Shown here: one piece after another, positions 1-8,836 of the stretch
How positions within the stretch are numbered: position 1 is the first letter of the stretch
Layout: the number at the start of each line of letters is the position of its first letter
From: Alphaproteobacteria bacterium
GTDB lineage: Bacteria > Pseudomonadota > Alphaproteobacteria > Caulobacterales > Parvularculaceae
NCBI GenBank assembly: GCA_016125425.1
Contig: WGLT01000025.1
Coordinates: 1-62,077 of the forward strand
DNA length: 62,077 nucleotides
Reading direction: 5' to 3'
Position numbers and translations under genes: made by a program
Notes under the pieces: generated by a model
Database searches by the model: none
What the model saw: the letters and a program-made list of their open reading frames with translations, nothing else
Told to the model about the DNA's origin: nothing

Positions 1-744
1 AATGGATGCAGGCCAATGCGCTTGCGACACTGCGTCAGCGCCGGCGAGCCGTTAAATCCCGAAGTGATTGAGATTTGGCGAAACAAAATGGGAATGCAAA
101 TCTGCGAAGGTTACGGACAAACGGAGACAACAATTCTTTGTGGAAACTTCGAAGGCATGCCCGTCAAGCCGGGGTCCATGGGCTTGCCGGCGCCTGGCGT
201 CAATCTGCAGATTATCGATAGGGATGGCGAGATCGCTCCGCCCGGGCAGGAAGGGGATGTCGTCGTCGCAATTGAGCCCGATCGCCCCATGGGTCTTTTT
301 CTGGGCTACAAGAACGATCCGCAAAAGACCGCACAAAGTTTTGTGAATGGATGGTACCTTACAGGCGACCGCGCCTATAAAGACGAAGACGGATATTTCT
401 GGTTCGTCGGCCGGGGCGACGATGTCATCATTTCCGCCGGTTATCGCATCGGTCCCTTCGAGGTTGAGAGCGCGCTCATCGAGCATCCTGCCGTGGTCGA
501 ATCTGCGGTCGTGTCGAGTCCGGATGAGATTCGGGGCGAAGTGGTCAAGGCTTTCGTTGTCTTGGCGAAGAACCAAGCTCCTTCTGACGACTTGATTAGC
601 GAGCTGCAAGAGCATGTGAAGAGAACCACTGCGCCCTATAAGTATCCGCGTAAGATCGAATTCGTTACGAGTTTGCCGAAGACGATTAGCGGTAAAATTA
701 TCCGCAAAGAACTTCGGGAGAGAGAGTGGAAATCGCAGAAATAG
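1..744 (+). CDS. Acyl-CoA ligase (AMP-forming), 3' part
   Basis: This is the C-terminal part of an ANL-superfamily AMP-forming acyl-CoA ligase. The frame is open to the left edge, so the start lies outside the window. Visible motifs are EGYGQTETT (adenylate-binding A5-like), GWYLTGDR, GYRIGPFEVES (hinge) and the C-terminal lysine motif PKTISGKIIRKEL, so the C-terminal lid is intact. The fragment resembles the benzoate-CoA/medium-chain (ACSM-like) ligase branch. Its role would be ATP-dependent activation of a carboxylic acid to its CoA thioester in the cytoplasm. It lies 3 bp before a second, distinct ligase and is clearly in the same operon. The substrate cannot be told. GC and codon use are lower than in the right part of the window. 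Confidence 0.88.
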   Translation, partial: NGCRPMRLRHCVSAGEPLNPEVIEIWRNKMGMQICEGYGQTETTILCGNFEGMPVKPGSMGLPAPGVNLQIIDRDGEIAPPGQEGDVVVAIEPDRPMGLFLGYKNDPQKTAQSFVNGWYLTGDRAYKDEDGYFWFVGRGDDVIISAGYRIGPFEVESALIEHPAVVESAVVSSPDEIRGEVVKAFVVLAKNQAPSDDLISELQEHVKRTTAPYKYPRKIEFVTSLPKTISGKIIRKELREREWKSQK

Positions 745-747
745 CCA

Positions 748-2451
748 ATGAACTTGTCTCGACCAGCCGAAGCCTCGCGGGGCGCTCATACGCACGAAAC
801 CATACGATATCAACAAGGAACAATCGCAGCGTTATTTGAGGATAGCGCGACGAGGCATACGGATAGAGACTTTTTGTGCGCGCCTGCGGAAACCGCTGAG
901 ATCTACGGTCTGGAAGAGAAGGAGTATACGTACAGTCAGGCGTGGAGCCGGGTCGCCGAGCTGCATGCGGCGTACGTGCGTATCGGATGCCGGAGTGGCG
1001 TCAGAGTCGGCCTTGCGCTCGGAAACCGACTGGAATTTTTCCTGCACTTTCTAGCGATCAACGGGGCCGGGGCTAGCGTGGTCCCGCTGAGCGAGGCGCT
1101 TTCCGATGAAGAGCTCGCCTATCGAATTTTGCATAGCGAGTGCGCGCTGATTGTTTCATCATTAAAGGAAGAGAATCGATTCAAGGCAATTATTGATCGG
1201 CAAGGTCTGCAATTGTCTGTGGCGCTTTCTGACACGTTGGATACCGTGCCCGGAGAAATGATGACCGCGTACGGCGGCAATGATTTACGAGCGACGCCGT
1301 TGCAATCGGAAGCGGCGATTCTTTACACATCCGGCTCTACGGGTCATCCTAAGGGTTGCGTATTGACGAACGAATACTTCCTGGCTGTGGGCGAGCACTA
1401 CGCAACGATCGGCGGCTACTGCGCAATGGAGCGCGGACGCGACCGGATCATTACTCCGCTTCCCGTCACCCACATGAATGCTATGGCTGTGTCTTTCGTA
1501 GGGGCGATCCAATCGGGAGCATGTTTGATTCAGCTAGACCGGTTTCATCCCAATAGCTGGTGGCGAACCGTACGGGAATCGCGCGCGACGATCATGCATT
1601 ATCTCGGCGTTATGCCAGCGATTTTGCTTAAAGCGCCAGTCGCGGCGGATGAAGACTTTGGAGACCAAATAAAGTTTGGTTTTGGAGCGGGATGCGATCC
1701 GCGCCATCAATCCGCCTTTGAAGATCGCTTTGGATTCCCGCTAATTGAAGCGTGGGCGATGACGGAAACAGGCGCGGGCGCATGGATTACAGCCTCTCAC
1801 GAGCCTCGCCATGTCGGCTTGAGGTGTTTTGGCAAAGCGCCGGCGGGGTTGGATTGCAGGGTCGTCGATGATGCTGGTCGAGATGTTGCGATCGGCGAGC
1901 CTGGGGAGTTGCTCGTTCGGCGGGCTGGTCCCGATCCGCGACGCTATTTTTTTGACGGTTATCTGAAGGACGATGAGAGCACGAAAGAGGCTTGGCGCGG
2001 AGACTGGTTCCATACAGGAGATATCGTCAGCAAAGACACGGATGGCTCATTCTTCTTTGTCGATCGGCGGAAGAACATTATTCGCCGTAGCGGAGAAAAC
2101 ATAGCCGCCATGGAGGTGGAAGGCGTGCTGATGCAGCATCCAAAGGTGATGCAGTGCGTCGTAGCGCCTGTGCCGGACGAGATTCGCGGAGAAGAAGTCG
2201 CAGCCCTCATCGCGCAAGCGAGCGATTCAAACGAGACCCTGGCGGCCGAGATCTTTGAATTTTGTTGCAGCAAGTTGGTCTATTTTAAGGCGCCGGCTTA
2301 CATCGCATTTGTCGACAACATCCCCTTGACCGCAACGGGAAAGATAGAGCGGTCCGCCGCGAAAAGAATTGCGCGCGAGCTGGTGGCGACTAAGGCGTTT
2401 TATGATTTGACTGCTTTCAAAAGAACGAAGAGCCGTCAGAGGAGGAGATGA
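748..2451 (+). CDS. AMP-dependent acyl-CoA synthetase (CaiC-like)
   Basis: A full-length 567-residue ANL-family acyl-CoA ligase. The ATP-binding loop YTSGSTGHPKG lies near residues 193-203, AWAMTETGAG follows, then GDWFHTGD near 420 and the catalytic lysine motif PLTATGKIERS near 530. It resembles crotonobetaine/carnitine-CoA ligase and other ATP-dependent acyl-CoA ligases. It starts 3 bp after the preceding ligase and overlaps the next gene by ATGA, so translation is probably coupled. Two different ligases in one operon suggest two acid intermediates or an acid and its shortened product. The substrate is inferred to be an aromatic or polycyclic acid only from the neighbouring Rieske oxygenase. 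Confidence 0.88.
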   Translation: MNLSRPAEASRGAHTHETIRYQQGTIAALFEDSATRHTDRDFLCAPAETAEIYGLEEKEYTYSQAWSRVAELHAAYVRIGCRSGVRVGLALGNRLEFFLHFLAINGAGASVVPLSEALSDEELAYRILHSECALIVSSLKEENRFKAIIDRQGLQLSVALSDTLDTVPGEMMTAYGGNDLRATPLQSEAAILYTSGSTGHPKGCVLTNEYFLAVGEHYATIGGYCAMERGRDRIITPLPVTHMNAMAVSFVGAIQSGACLIQLDRFHPNSWWRTVRESRATIMHYLGVMPAILLKAPVAADEDFGDQIKFGFGAGCDPRHQSAFEDRFGFPLIEAWAMTETGAGAWITASHEPRHVGLRCFGKAPAGLDCRVVDDAGRDVAIGEPGELLVRRAGPDPRRYFFDGYLKDDESTKEAWRGDWFHTGDIVSKDTDGSFFFVDRRKNIIRRSGENIAAMEVEGVLMQHPKVMQCVVAPVPDEIRGEEVAALIAQASDSNETLAAEIFEFCCSKLVYFKAPAYIAFVDNIPLTATGKIERSAAKRIARELVATKAFYDLTAFKRTKSRQRRR

Positions 2452-3641
2452 GTTCATCCGGCGCGGGCAAGCGTGTCGATTACGGCGGCGTTGCAATCGC
2501 TGCGCCGACGACAATTGCCTATGAAAGGTTCTCGCGCCGGCCGGCGCAATGGTGGATCGGGCGCGCGCTTCGTGAAATGATCGAGTGCGCAGGCCTTGAA
2601 GTGCGTGCAGTGGATGGCCTGTCCGTTTCGTCTTTCACCCTTCTCCCGGACACGGTCGTTGGGTTGACGGAGCATTTTGGTCTGACGCCGCGTTGGGTCG
2701 ATCAAATTCCTATGGGCGGCGCGTCAGCCCTCGTCGCGCTGCGTCGCGCAGCAAGAGCAGTGCAAGCGCGCGATGCGGATATCATCGCTTGTATCGGCGG
2801 GGATACGAATGGCCCCGACTCATTCGGCGCGACTGTCGCGGGCTTCAGTAGGTTCTCACAAGACGCTATGTACCCCTACGGGGCGGCGGGGCCAAACGCC
2901 AATTTCGCCATGATCACGCGCGCTTACATGCAAAAATATGGCGCGAGGCGTGAGGATTTCGGCGCGATATGCGTCGCTCAGCGTGAAAATGCCCTGAAGA
3001 CGCCGCACGCGATGATGAAGAGACCGCTTAGCATGGAGGAGTATCTTTCCGCGCGTTTGATTGCTGATCCATTGCGGCTCTTTGACTGCGTGATGCCGTG
3101 CGCTGGCGCCGAAGGATTTTTGGTTTTGCGCGAAGAAACCGCGCTTTCTCTCGGGATACCTTATGTGCGATTGCTGTCCGCGATCGAACGGCATAACGCC
3201 TTTCCGGAAGACGATATTCAACTACGCGGCGGCTGGGCGGTTGATGTCGGAGACATGTGGTCAATGTCGGGCGTCAGACCGGATGATATAGATCTCTTTG
3301 AGAGCTACGACGACTATCCTGTCGTTTGTATGATGCAGATTGAGGATCTGGGATTTTGCCGGAAGGGCGAGGCGGCCGAGTTCATCAGATCGCACACGCT
3401 TACAGTCAACGGTTCGTTCCCGCACAACACTTCTGGAGGTCAATTGTCAGTGGGGCAGGCCGGCGCGGCTGGAGGATATTTGGGAACCGTTGAGGCAATC
3501 CGTCAATTAACGGGGCAAACTTTTGGTCCATCTGTACGAAACGCAAGATATGCGCTCGTGTCCGGCTTCGGCATGATCAATTTTGATCGAGGCGTCTGTT
3601 CAGCAGCGGCGATCCTTGGGTTGGGAAGAGCAGGTGGTTAG
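2448..3641 (+). CDS. Thiolase-fold protein, SCP2/Ltp2-like, lacking the nucleophilic Cys
   Basis: A 397-residue thiolase-superfamily protein of the SCPx/lipid-transfer type. The start ATG overlaps the upstream stop (ATGA) and follows a strong GGAGGA ribosome site. Where biosynthetic and degradative thiolases carry the acyl-accepting Cys, this protein reads IPMGGASALVAL (residues 87-98), with no Cys. The C-terminal glycine-rich motif reads NTSGGQLSVGQAGAAGG instead of a GHP.GATG type. Loss of the Cys is known in the steroid side-chain retro-aldolase Ltp2 family, whose members work with a DUF35 partner. The next gene encodes exactly such a DUF35 domain. I infer CoA-ester side-chain cleavage rather than classical thiolysis. 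The substrate is unknown. Confidence 0.82.
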   Translation: MSSSGAGKRVDYGGVAIAAPTTIAYERFSRRPAQWWIGRALREMIECAGLEVRAVDGLSVSSFTLLPDTVVGLTEHFGLTPRWVDQIPMGGASALVALRRAARAVQARDADIIACIGGDTNGPDSFGATVAGFSRFSQDAMYPYGAAGPNANFAMITRAYMQKYGARREDFGAICVAQRENALKTPHAMMKRPLSMEEYLSARLIADPLRLFDCVMPCAGAEGFLVLREETALSLGIPYVRLLSAIERHNAFPEDDIQLRGGWAVDVGDMWSMSGVRPDDIDLFESYDDYPVVCMMQIEDLGFCRKGEAAEFIRSHTLTVNGSFPHNTSGGQLSVGQAGAAGGYLGTVEAIRQLTGQTFGPSVRNARYALVSGFGMINFDRGVCSAAAILGLGRAGG

Positions 3642-4857
3642 AGATCGGAATTCGCGGCTGAAAGGTCCGGGCCCGTGCAGCGGGAGCGTTACGCCTGCGC
3701 CCCCAAGACCGAGTAGCCATGCGGCTTTTGTGTTGGCGGCGTACGCGGCGGAAGGATCATTGGTTCTGCAACATTGCGACGAATGCGGCGCAGTAATGTA
3801 TCCTCCAAGAGAGATATGTCCTGCGTGTCTTTCCGATGGTCTATCCTGGCGAGCGGAAAATGGCGATGGCGTTCTCATCGCGGAAACCACTTTGTATTCT
3901 AGCACGAGTGCTTACTTTCGAGAGCGCTTACCTTTGAGAGTGGGCGCAATAAGGCTCGATGTCGGACCGGTCATCGCAGCGCACCTTCGGATGAATGCGC
4001 ATGCCGGCGATAGAGTGAGAGTGACGGCGGTGACGGACCGGTCGGGAAACGCTGCATTTATTGCGAGTGCACAGCGGGAGCGCTGCGATATGGGAGAAGA
4101 AACGCTTATTGAAGAGTTTATCTGTCATCCAAGGAATCGAAACGTATTGATAACGAATGTATCGACGCCAACCGGATTGGCGATGGTCAAGTCGATGAGA
4201 GATCATGGTGCTCGGCAAATATACGCCGGATGCGCAGACCCCTCGATCGAATTCGCTGGAAAGAATGTTTTGACGGAGATGCAAGGTGTTTCCTTGGCGG
4301 CTCTCGATCTTCGTTCTTCCAGTTCCGTCGCTACGTTAGCGAGACAAATCGGGCATGAACTCGATATTTTGATCAACACGTCACATAGCCTCCGTCACGG
4401 GTCGATAACCTGCGCTGGTAGCTATGAGGCCGCGCGCAGTGACGCCGAGATTGAGATATTCGGCTTGATGCGGCTTTTCGAGGCGTTTGCGGAACCTATG
4501 CGCGTCAAGGCCTCAGGCGTCGGCCTAACGTCCGGAGCATGGGTGAATATCTTCTCAATATACGCCCTTGCAAACGCGCCGTCTTGCGGCGTGAGCGCAG
4601 CATTGCAGGCGGGAGCGTTCTCTCTGTCTCAAAGTATGCGCGCGGAATTCGCCGGATGCGGCGTTAAGCTCCTTAACGTCTTTCATGACAATGACGGTGC
4701 GGAAGATAGTCGATGGTCATCTGCGGTCGCCGCGGCCACTCTGGACGGGCTGTGCCGGGGACTTGAGACGGTCGTGGTCGGAGTCAGGGCGCGCGATATT
4801 TATAAGAGATGGCGGGAAGACCCGAGCGTTCTGGAGCGCGAGCTTGTGGAACAATAA
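3634..4857 (+). CDS. DUF35 OB-fold/zinc-ribbon protein fused to a degenerate SDR domain
   Basis: With GTG at 3634, which overlaps the thiolase stop, the product has 407 residues; an ATG at 3583 in the same frame would overlap far more. The N-terminal half is a DUF35 acyl-CoA-associated domain: a rubredoxin-like zinc ribbon with Cys48, 51, 62 and 65, then an OB fold. From about residue 165 a short-chain dehydrogenase fold follows, but its key positions are lost. The Rossmann motif reads TNVSTPTG rather than TGxxxGxG, and the catalytic Tyr-x3-Lys site aligns with Cys318 and Ala322. DUF35 proteins are obligate partners of Cys-less thiolase-fold aldolases, and this gene follows one directly. The SDR half is therefore probably structural or CoA/substrate-binding. 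I know of no named family with this architecture. Confidence 0.8.
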   Translation: MVRDRNSRLKGPGPCSGSVTPAPPRPSSHAAFVLAAYAAEGSLVLQHCDECGAVMYPPREICPACLSDGLSWRAENGDGVLIAETTLYSSTSAYFRERLPLRVGAIRLDVGPVIAAHLRMNAHAGDRVRVTAVTDRSGNAAFIASAQRERCDMGEETLIEEFICHPRNRNVLITNVSTPTGLAMVKSMRDHGARQIYAGCADPSIEFAGKNVLTEMQGVSLAALDLRSSSSVATLARQIGHELDILINTSHSLRHGSITCAGSYEAARSDAEIEIFGLMRLFEAFAEPMRVKASGVGLTSGAWVNIFSIYALANAPSCGVSAALQAGAFSLSQSMRAEFAGCGVKLLNVFHDNDGAEDSRWSSAVAAATLDGLCRGLETVVVGVRARDIYKRWREDPSVLERELVEQ

Positions 4858-4880
4858 ATCGGGGAGCGCCCACTTTGAAA

Positions 4881-5609
4881 ATGGATAAGGACTCAATAAC
4901 TATTGTCACTGGCGGCGCTGCCGGTATTGGGGCGGCTATCTGCCGGCGGCTCATGGATGACGGGCTGCGTGTTCTTATTATTGACTGCAAAAAGCCGGAA
5001 ATTGCGGACAGCCGCCTCGAATTTGTACGAGCGGATTTAGCTGACCGGATGGAAACTGCAGAAACCGCTCGAGAAATCGTCGAGCGGCGGCGGGTGTCGG
5101 GCATTGTGCATAATGCAGGAGTCATTCGGCCAGCCCCAGTAGAGGACTCATCGCTCGACGACCTTGACTACCTGACGGAACTGCATCTTGCGTCGATGTC
5201 GACGCTCGTGAAAGCAGCGCTTCCTGCTATGAAAAGCGCAAAGTTCGGGCGGATCGTCGGCATCTCATCCCGGGGCGCGCTTGGCTTGTCTATGCGAACA
5301 AATTACGCGGCGACCAAGGCTGGCATGATGGGCATGCTGAGGACATGGGCGCTGGAGTTGGGCCCTTTCGGGATTACTGCGAATTGCATAGCGCCAGGAC
5401 CAATAGAAACGCGCATGTTTCATGAGATTGTTCCGGAGGGAAGCGAACGAAAGAAGGCGCTTGCTGCGAGTATTCCGGTGAGGCGTGTCGGCGCGCCGGA
5501 GGACGTAGCGAACGCCGTTTCGTTCTTTATTTCCGCGGACGCGTCTTTCGTAACGGGGCAGACACTTTATGTATGCGGCGGCAGCAGTGTGGGGTCCGTC
5601 GTAATTTGA
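4881..5609 (+). CDS. Short-chain dehydrogenase/reductase (SDR)
   Basis: A classical SDR of about 242 residues with start ATG at 4881; a TTG at 4875 with better spacing to GGGGAG at 4861 is an alternative. The cofactor motif TGGAAGIG is at the N terminus, HNAG follows, and the catalytic NYAATKAG supplies Tyr and Lys. Unlike the SDR-like half of the gene before it, this one keeps every catalytic residue. It would oxidise or reduce a hydroxy/keto group with NAD(P), for example a beta-hydroxyacyl-CoA or the cis-diol made by the downstream oxygenase. It lies between the DUF35 gene (23 bp upstream) and the Rieske gene (18 bp downstream) in one operon. Confidence 0.85.
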   Translation: MDKDSITIVTGGAAGIGAAICRRLMDDGLRVLIIDCKKPEIADSRLEFVRADLADRMETAETAREIVERRRVSGIVHNAGVIRPAPVEDSSLDDLDYLTELHLASMSTLVKAALPAMKSAKFGRIVGISSRGALGLSMRTNYAATKAGMMGMLRTWALELGPFGITANCIAPGPIETRMFHEIVPEGSERKKALAASIPVRRVGAPEDVANAVSFFISADASFVTGQTLYVCGGSSVGSVVI

Positions 5610-5627
5610 TCTAAGGGAGGAAAGCGT

Positions 5628-6962
5628 ATGGGCGCGCTTGCTGGCGCCACAATGCGCCATATTGATCCGGGCGCACTTGTTGAAAATGACCGCGTTCACC
5701 GCTCGGTATACACGGATCCCGAAGTTTTCGAATTGGAAATGGAGCGGATCTGGGGAAAGGCGTGGATTTTCGTCGGCCATGAAAGCCAGGTACGGGAGCC
5801 CGGGCAATATTTCGCTACGAGCATCGCCCGGCAGCCTATCATTTTGGTGCGAGACAATAACGGCGCCCTGCAGGTTTTGTTCAATCGTTGCGCACACAAA
5901 GGCGCGATGCTGGTCGGTGATCAATGCGGCAAAGTCAAGGAATTGCGTTGTTGCTATCATGGTTGGCGTTTTGATCTGAGCGGGACTCTGATTTCGATAC
6001 CGCTAGAGAAGGGATATGACTGCACTGGATTTGGCCGGGGCGATCCGCAGGCGAACTTACAAAGAGCGCCGCGTTGGGCGAGCTATAGGGGATTCGTTTT
6101 CGCTAGTCTGAGCGAGGAGGGACCGGATCTCATCAGCTGGCTCGGCGGAGCGGCGTCTTCGATCGATAACATGGTTGATAGAGCGCCTGAAGGCGATCTT
6201 GAAGTAGCGGGAGGCGTTCTCCGTTTCGAACACGACAGCAATTGGAAATTCTTCGTTGAGAACTTGAATGATCTCATGCATCCGATGGTGGCGCATCAAT
6301 CTTCGAGCCTCACCGCGCGATCGTTAGCGAAGAAGATGCTCCCGCCGGATCGGCCGCCTCCTGCAGCTATTGAAATCCTTTCGCCGTTTACGGAGAGCTA
6401 TGGCTTTTTTGACGAGATGGGGTTGCACGCCTTTGATTACGGTCACGGATACTCTGGGGGGAAAACGAGCATCCACGCGCGTTATTCGGATATACCGGAA
6501 TATAATCGCCGGATGGAGGCGGCTTACGGAAAGGACAGGACAGCGGAAATATTGGCTGTCAATCGGCATAATACCGTCATTTATCCGAGCATGACGATTA
6601 AGGGCGCGATTCAGACGATGCGCGTCGTCAAACCGGTTGCCGTCAATAAGACCATAATCGAGTCTTGGACATTTCGTCTAAAAGGGGCGCCGGACGAGTT
6701 GTTGAGGCGATCCATTCTATACTGCAACTTGATCAACTCATCCGCAAATCTCGTCGGGCCGGATGATCAGGAGGCCTATTGGCGCCAACAATGCGGCCTG
6801 GAGAGCGTGGCTTCAGAATGGGTCAGCATGCATCGCGACGCGGGGCAAGACGAGGAGATTGCGCCAGGGCACTTTTATGCGAAGGGCTCGAGCGATCTCG
6901 CATTCAGAAATCAATACCGTGCTTGGCGCGGCTATATGGTCGATGAGGGATCTCCGCAGTGA
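5628..6962 (+). CDS. Rieske ring-hydroxylating oxygenase, alpha subunit
   Basis: A 444-residue large subunit of an aromatic ring-hydroxylating oxygenase. The Rieske [2Fe-2S] ligands are Cys88-x-His90 and Cys108-x2-His111. The mononuclear iron site is in NDLMHPMVAH, with Asp215 bridging and His218/His223 as ligands; a distal Asp ligand probably lies in GPDDQEAYW. The start ATG follows a strong AGGGAGG. The enzyme would hydroxylate an aromatic ring, or demethylate, with O2 and electrons from a ferredoxin and reductase that are not encoded in the visible part. The beta-subunit gene overlaps the stop by GTGA. The substrate is unknown; the context is CoA-ester catabolism. Confidence 0.9.
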   Translation: MGALAGATMRHIDPGALVENDRVHRSVYTDPEVFELEMERIWGKAWIFVGHESQVREPGQYFATSIARQPIILVRDNNGALQVLFNRCAHKGAMLVGDQCGKVKELRCCYHGWRFDLSGTLISIPLEKGYDCTGFGRGDPQANLQRAPRWASYRGFVFASLSEEGPDLISWLGGAASSIDNMVDRAPEGDLEVAGGVLRFEHDSNWKFFVENLNDLMHPMVAHQSSSLTARSLAKKMLPPDRPPPAAIEILSPFTESYGFFDEMGLHAFDYGHGYSGGKTSIHARYSDIPEYNRRMEAAYGKDRTAEILAVNRHNTVIYPSMTIKGAIQTMRVVKPVAVNKTIIESWTFRLKGAPDELLRRSILYCNLINSSANLVGPDDQEAYWRQQCGLESVASEWVSMHRDAGQDEEIAPGHFYAKGSSDLAFRNQYRAWRGYMVDEGSPQ

Positions 6963-7462
6963 ATTTTGTCTTCGATTCTGACAGGCTGGCGGTTCATTTC
7001 CGCATTTCGCAGTTCCTATATTACGAAGCAAGATTGCTTGACGAAAGGCGATGGAGCGAGTGGGACGGGTTGTTCACTGAGGATGGCGTGTATTGGGCGC
7101 CGGCGTCTCCGGAGCAACCAGATCCGGATAACCATGTCTCTCTCATTTATGATACGGATCTGCTCCGGAGAGTGCGGCTTGCGCGGTACGAGCACCCAAA
7201 CGCGTTTTCATTGCAACCATTTCCGAGAAGCGCGCATCTTGTCACGAATGTCATGATCGACGAGTACGATGAATCGACAGGGGAAATTCGAACAAATTCC
7301 CGATTTTTAATGTGTGAGTTTCGCCGCGGCGTTCAGCGTTTCTACGCTGGCGAATACGTTCATGATCTTATCGAAACCAATGGCGCGCTGAAGATAAGAT
7401 CAAAGAAAGCGACGCTGGTTAATTGCGAGGGTCCGCTAGAGAGTACGAGCCTGTATTTTTGA
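6959..7462 (+). CDS. Rieske oxygenase, beta subunit
   Basis: A 167-residue small subunit of an aromatic ring-hydroxylating dioxygenase with the NTF2-like cone fold. The N-terminal stretch around YYEARLLDERRWSEWDGLF and the following VYWAPAS are typical of this family. The GTG start overlaps the alpha-subunit stop by four bases, which indicates translational coupling for alpha3beta3 assembly. It is the last gene of the plus-strand operon; the next gene, paaK, faces it 16 bp away. No ferredoxin or reductase follows, so electron-transfer partners must be encoded elsewhere or to the left of the window. Confidence 0.88.
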   Translation: MNFVFDSDRLAVHFRISQFLYYEARLLDERRWSEWDGLFTEDGVYWAPASPEQPDPDNHVSLIYDTDLLRRVRLARYEHPNAFSLQPFPRSAHLVTNVMIDEYDESTGEIRTNSRFLMCEFRRGVQRFYAGEYVHDLIETNGALKIRSKKATLVNCEGPLESTSLYF

Positions 7463-7478
7463 GAACGGTTCGACCACG

Positions 7479-8786
7479 TTATTTTCTTAAATCACGAATG
7501 CGTTCAGCCTTTCCCATGGATCTCGGCACCATGCCGGGCGCGACTGTCTCCACCCGCACTGAAACGCCGATAAACTGTTTGATGCGATGAGCAAGTGCGC
7601 GTCCCGCAGGCGAATCCACATCACACGCGGCTGAATCTCGAGCTTCGACGATCACTTTGAGCTGATCGAGCCTATCCGGTCTGGAGACCTCGAGAATGTA
7701 ATGCGGAGCGAGCTCGGGAACGGCGAGAATATGCTCTTCGATTTGGCTCGGAAAAACATTAACGCCGCGAATGATCAGCATGTCGTCGGCGCGGCCCGTA
7801 ATACGCTCCATGCGGCGCATGGTGCGCGCCGTACCTGGAAGAAGACGCGTTAAGTCGCGCGTGCGGTAGCGTATGATGGGGGTTGCTTCTTTCGTGAGCG
7901 ATGTAAAGCACAGCTCTCCAAGCTCGCCGTCGGGAAGCGGCGCGCCTGTCTCCGGGTCCACAATCTCCGGAAAGAAGTGATCTTCCCAGATTGTCAGTCC
8001 GTCCTTGCTTTCTACGCATTCATTGGCGACGCCGGGTCCCATAACTTCGGACAAGCCATAGATATCGACTGCGTCAATGGCGAATGCTTCTTCGATTTCC
8101 GCGCGCATGGCGTCCGTCCAAGGCTCTGCGCCGAAAATGCCGATCTTCAACGAGCACTGGCGCGGATCATGTCCCTCGCGGCGGAATTCATCGAGGATCG
8201 CAAGCATATAGCTCGGCGTCACCATGATAATGTCGGGCTGGAAATCGCGGATGAGCTGCACCTGCTTTTCGGTTTGTCCGCCCGACATTGGGATGACCGT
8301 GCAGCCCAATGCCTCGGCGCCGTAATGGGCGCCGAGGCCGCCTGTGAATAGGCCATAACCGTATGCGACATGAACCTTCATGCCGGGTCTGCCGCCGGCG
8401 GCGCGGATAGAGCGCGCGACGACAGACGACCACGTCTCTAAGTCGCGTTTCGTATAGCCGACCACAGTCGCTTTTCCCGTGGTGCCAGAAGAAGCGTGGA
8501 CACGCACGACTTGCTCGCGCGGAACTGCGAAAAAGCCGAATGGATAAGCGCGCCGTAGGTCGTCTTTCGTTGTGAATGGAAATTTGGACAAGTCAGCCAG
8601 CGATTTGAAATCGTCCGGCGATATGCCAGCGGCGTCGAAAGCGCGACGGTAATGAGCCGAGTTTTGATAGGCGTGCCGAAGCGACCATTTGAGCCGCTGG
8701 GTCTGAAGGGCCGTCAGTTCGTCTCGGGATAGTTTTTCGCCGTCATCGAGGAGGGGGACGTATTCGCTCTGCGGCACGGGGCTCAT
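7479..8786 (-). CDS. paaK: Phenylacetate-CoA ligase
   Basis: A 435-residue PaaK-family ligase that converts phenylacetate, ATP and CoA to phenylacetyl-CoA. The length matches the family. The nucleotide loop SSGTTGK lies at residues 99-105, with YGLSEVMGPGVA and the C-terminal lid ending GMVPRSMGKAERIRDLR. It is transcribed toward the Rieske operon but is a separate unit. Its promoter carries a TetR-type palindrome (8850-8865). No other paa genes for phenylacetyl-CoA epoxidation are in the window, so the product may feed a pathway encoded elsewhere, or the ligase may serve another arylacetate. Confidence 0.93.
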   Translation of the reverse strand: MSPVPQSEYVPLLDDGEKLSRDELTALQTQRLKWSLRHAYQNSAHYRRAFDAAGISPDDFKSLADLSKFPFTTKDDLRRAYPFGFFAVPREQVVRVHASSGTTGKATVVGYTKRDLETWSSVVARSIRAAGGRPGMKVHVAYGYGLFTGGLGAHYGAEALGCTVIPMSGGQTEKQVQLIRDFQPDIIMVTPSYMLAILDEFRREGHDPRQCSLKIGIFGAEPWTDAMRAEIEEAFAIDAVDIYGLSEVMGPGVANECVESKDGLTIWEDHFFPEIVDPETGAPLPDGELGELCFTSLTKEATPIIRYRTRDLTRLLPGTARTMRRMERITGRADDMLIIRGVNVFPSQIEEHILAVPELAPHYILEVSRPDRLDQLKVIVEARDSAACDVDSPAGRALAHRIKQFIGVSVRVETVAPGMVPRSMGKAERIRDLRK

Positions 8787-8836
8787 TCCTGTGTGCTGGA
8801 AAGGTTGTAGAAATTATGAAAAGCAACGCAGCTTGG

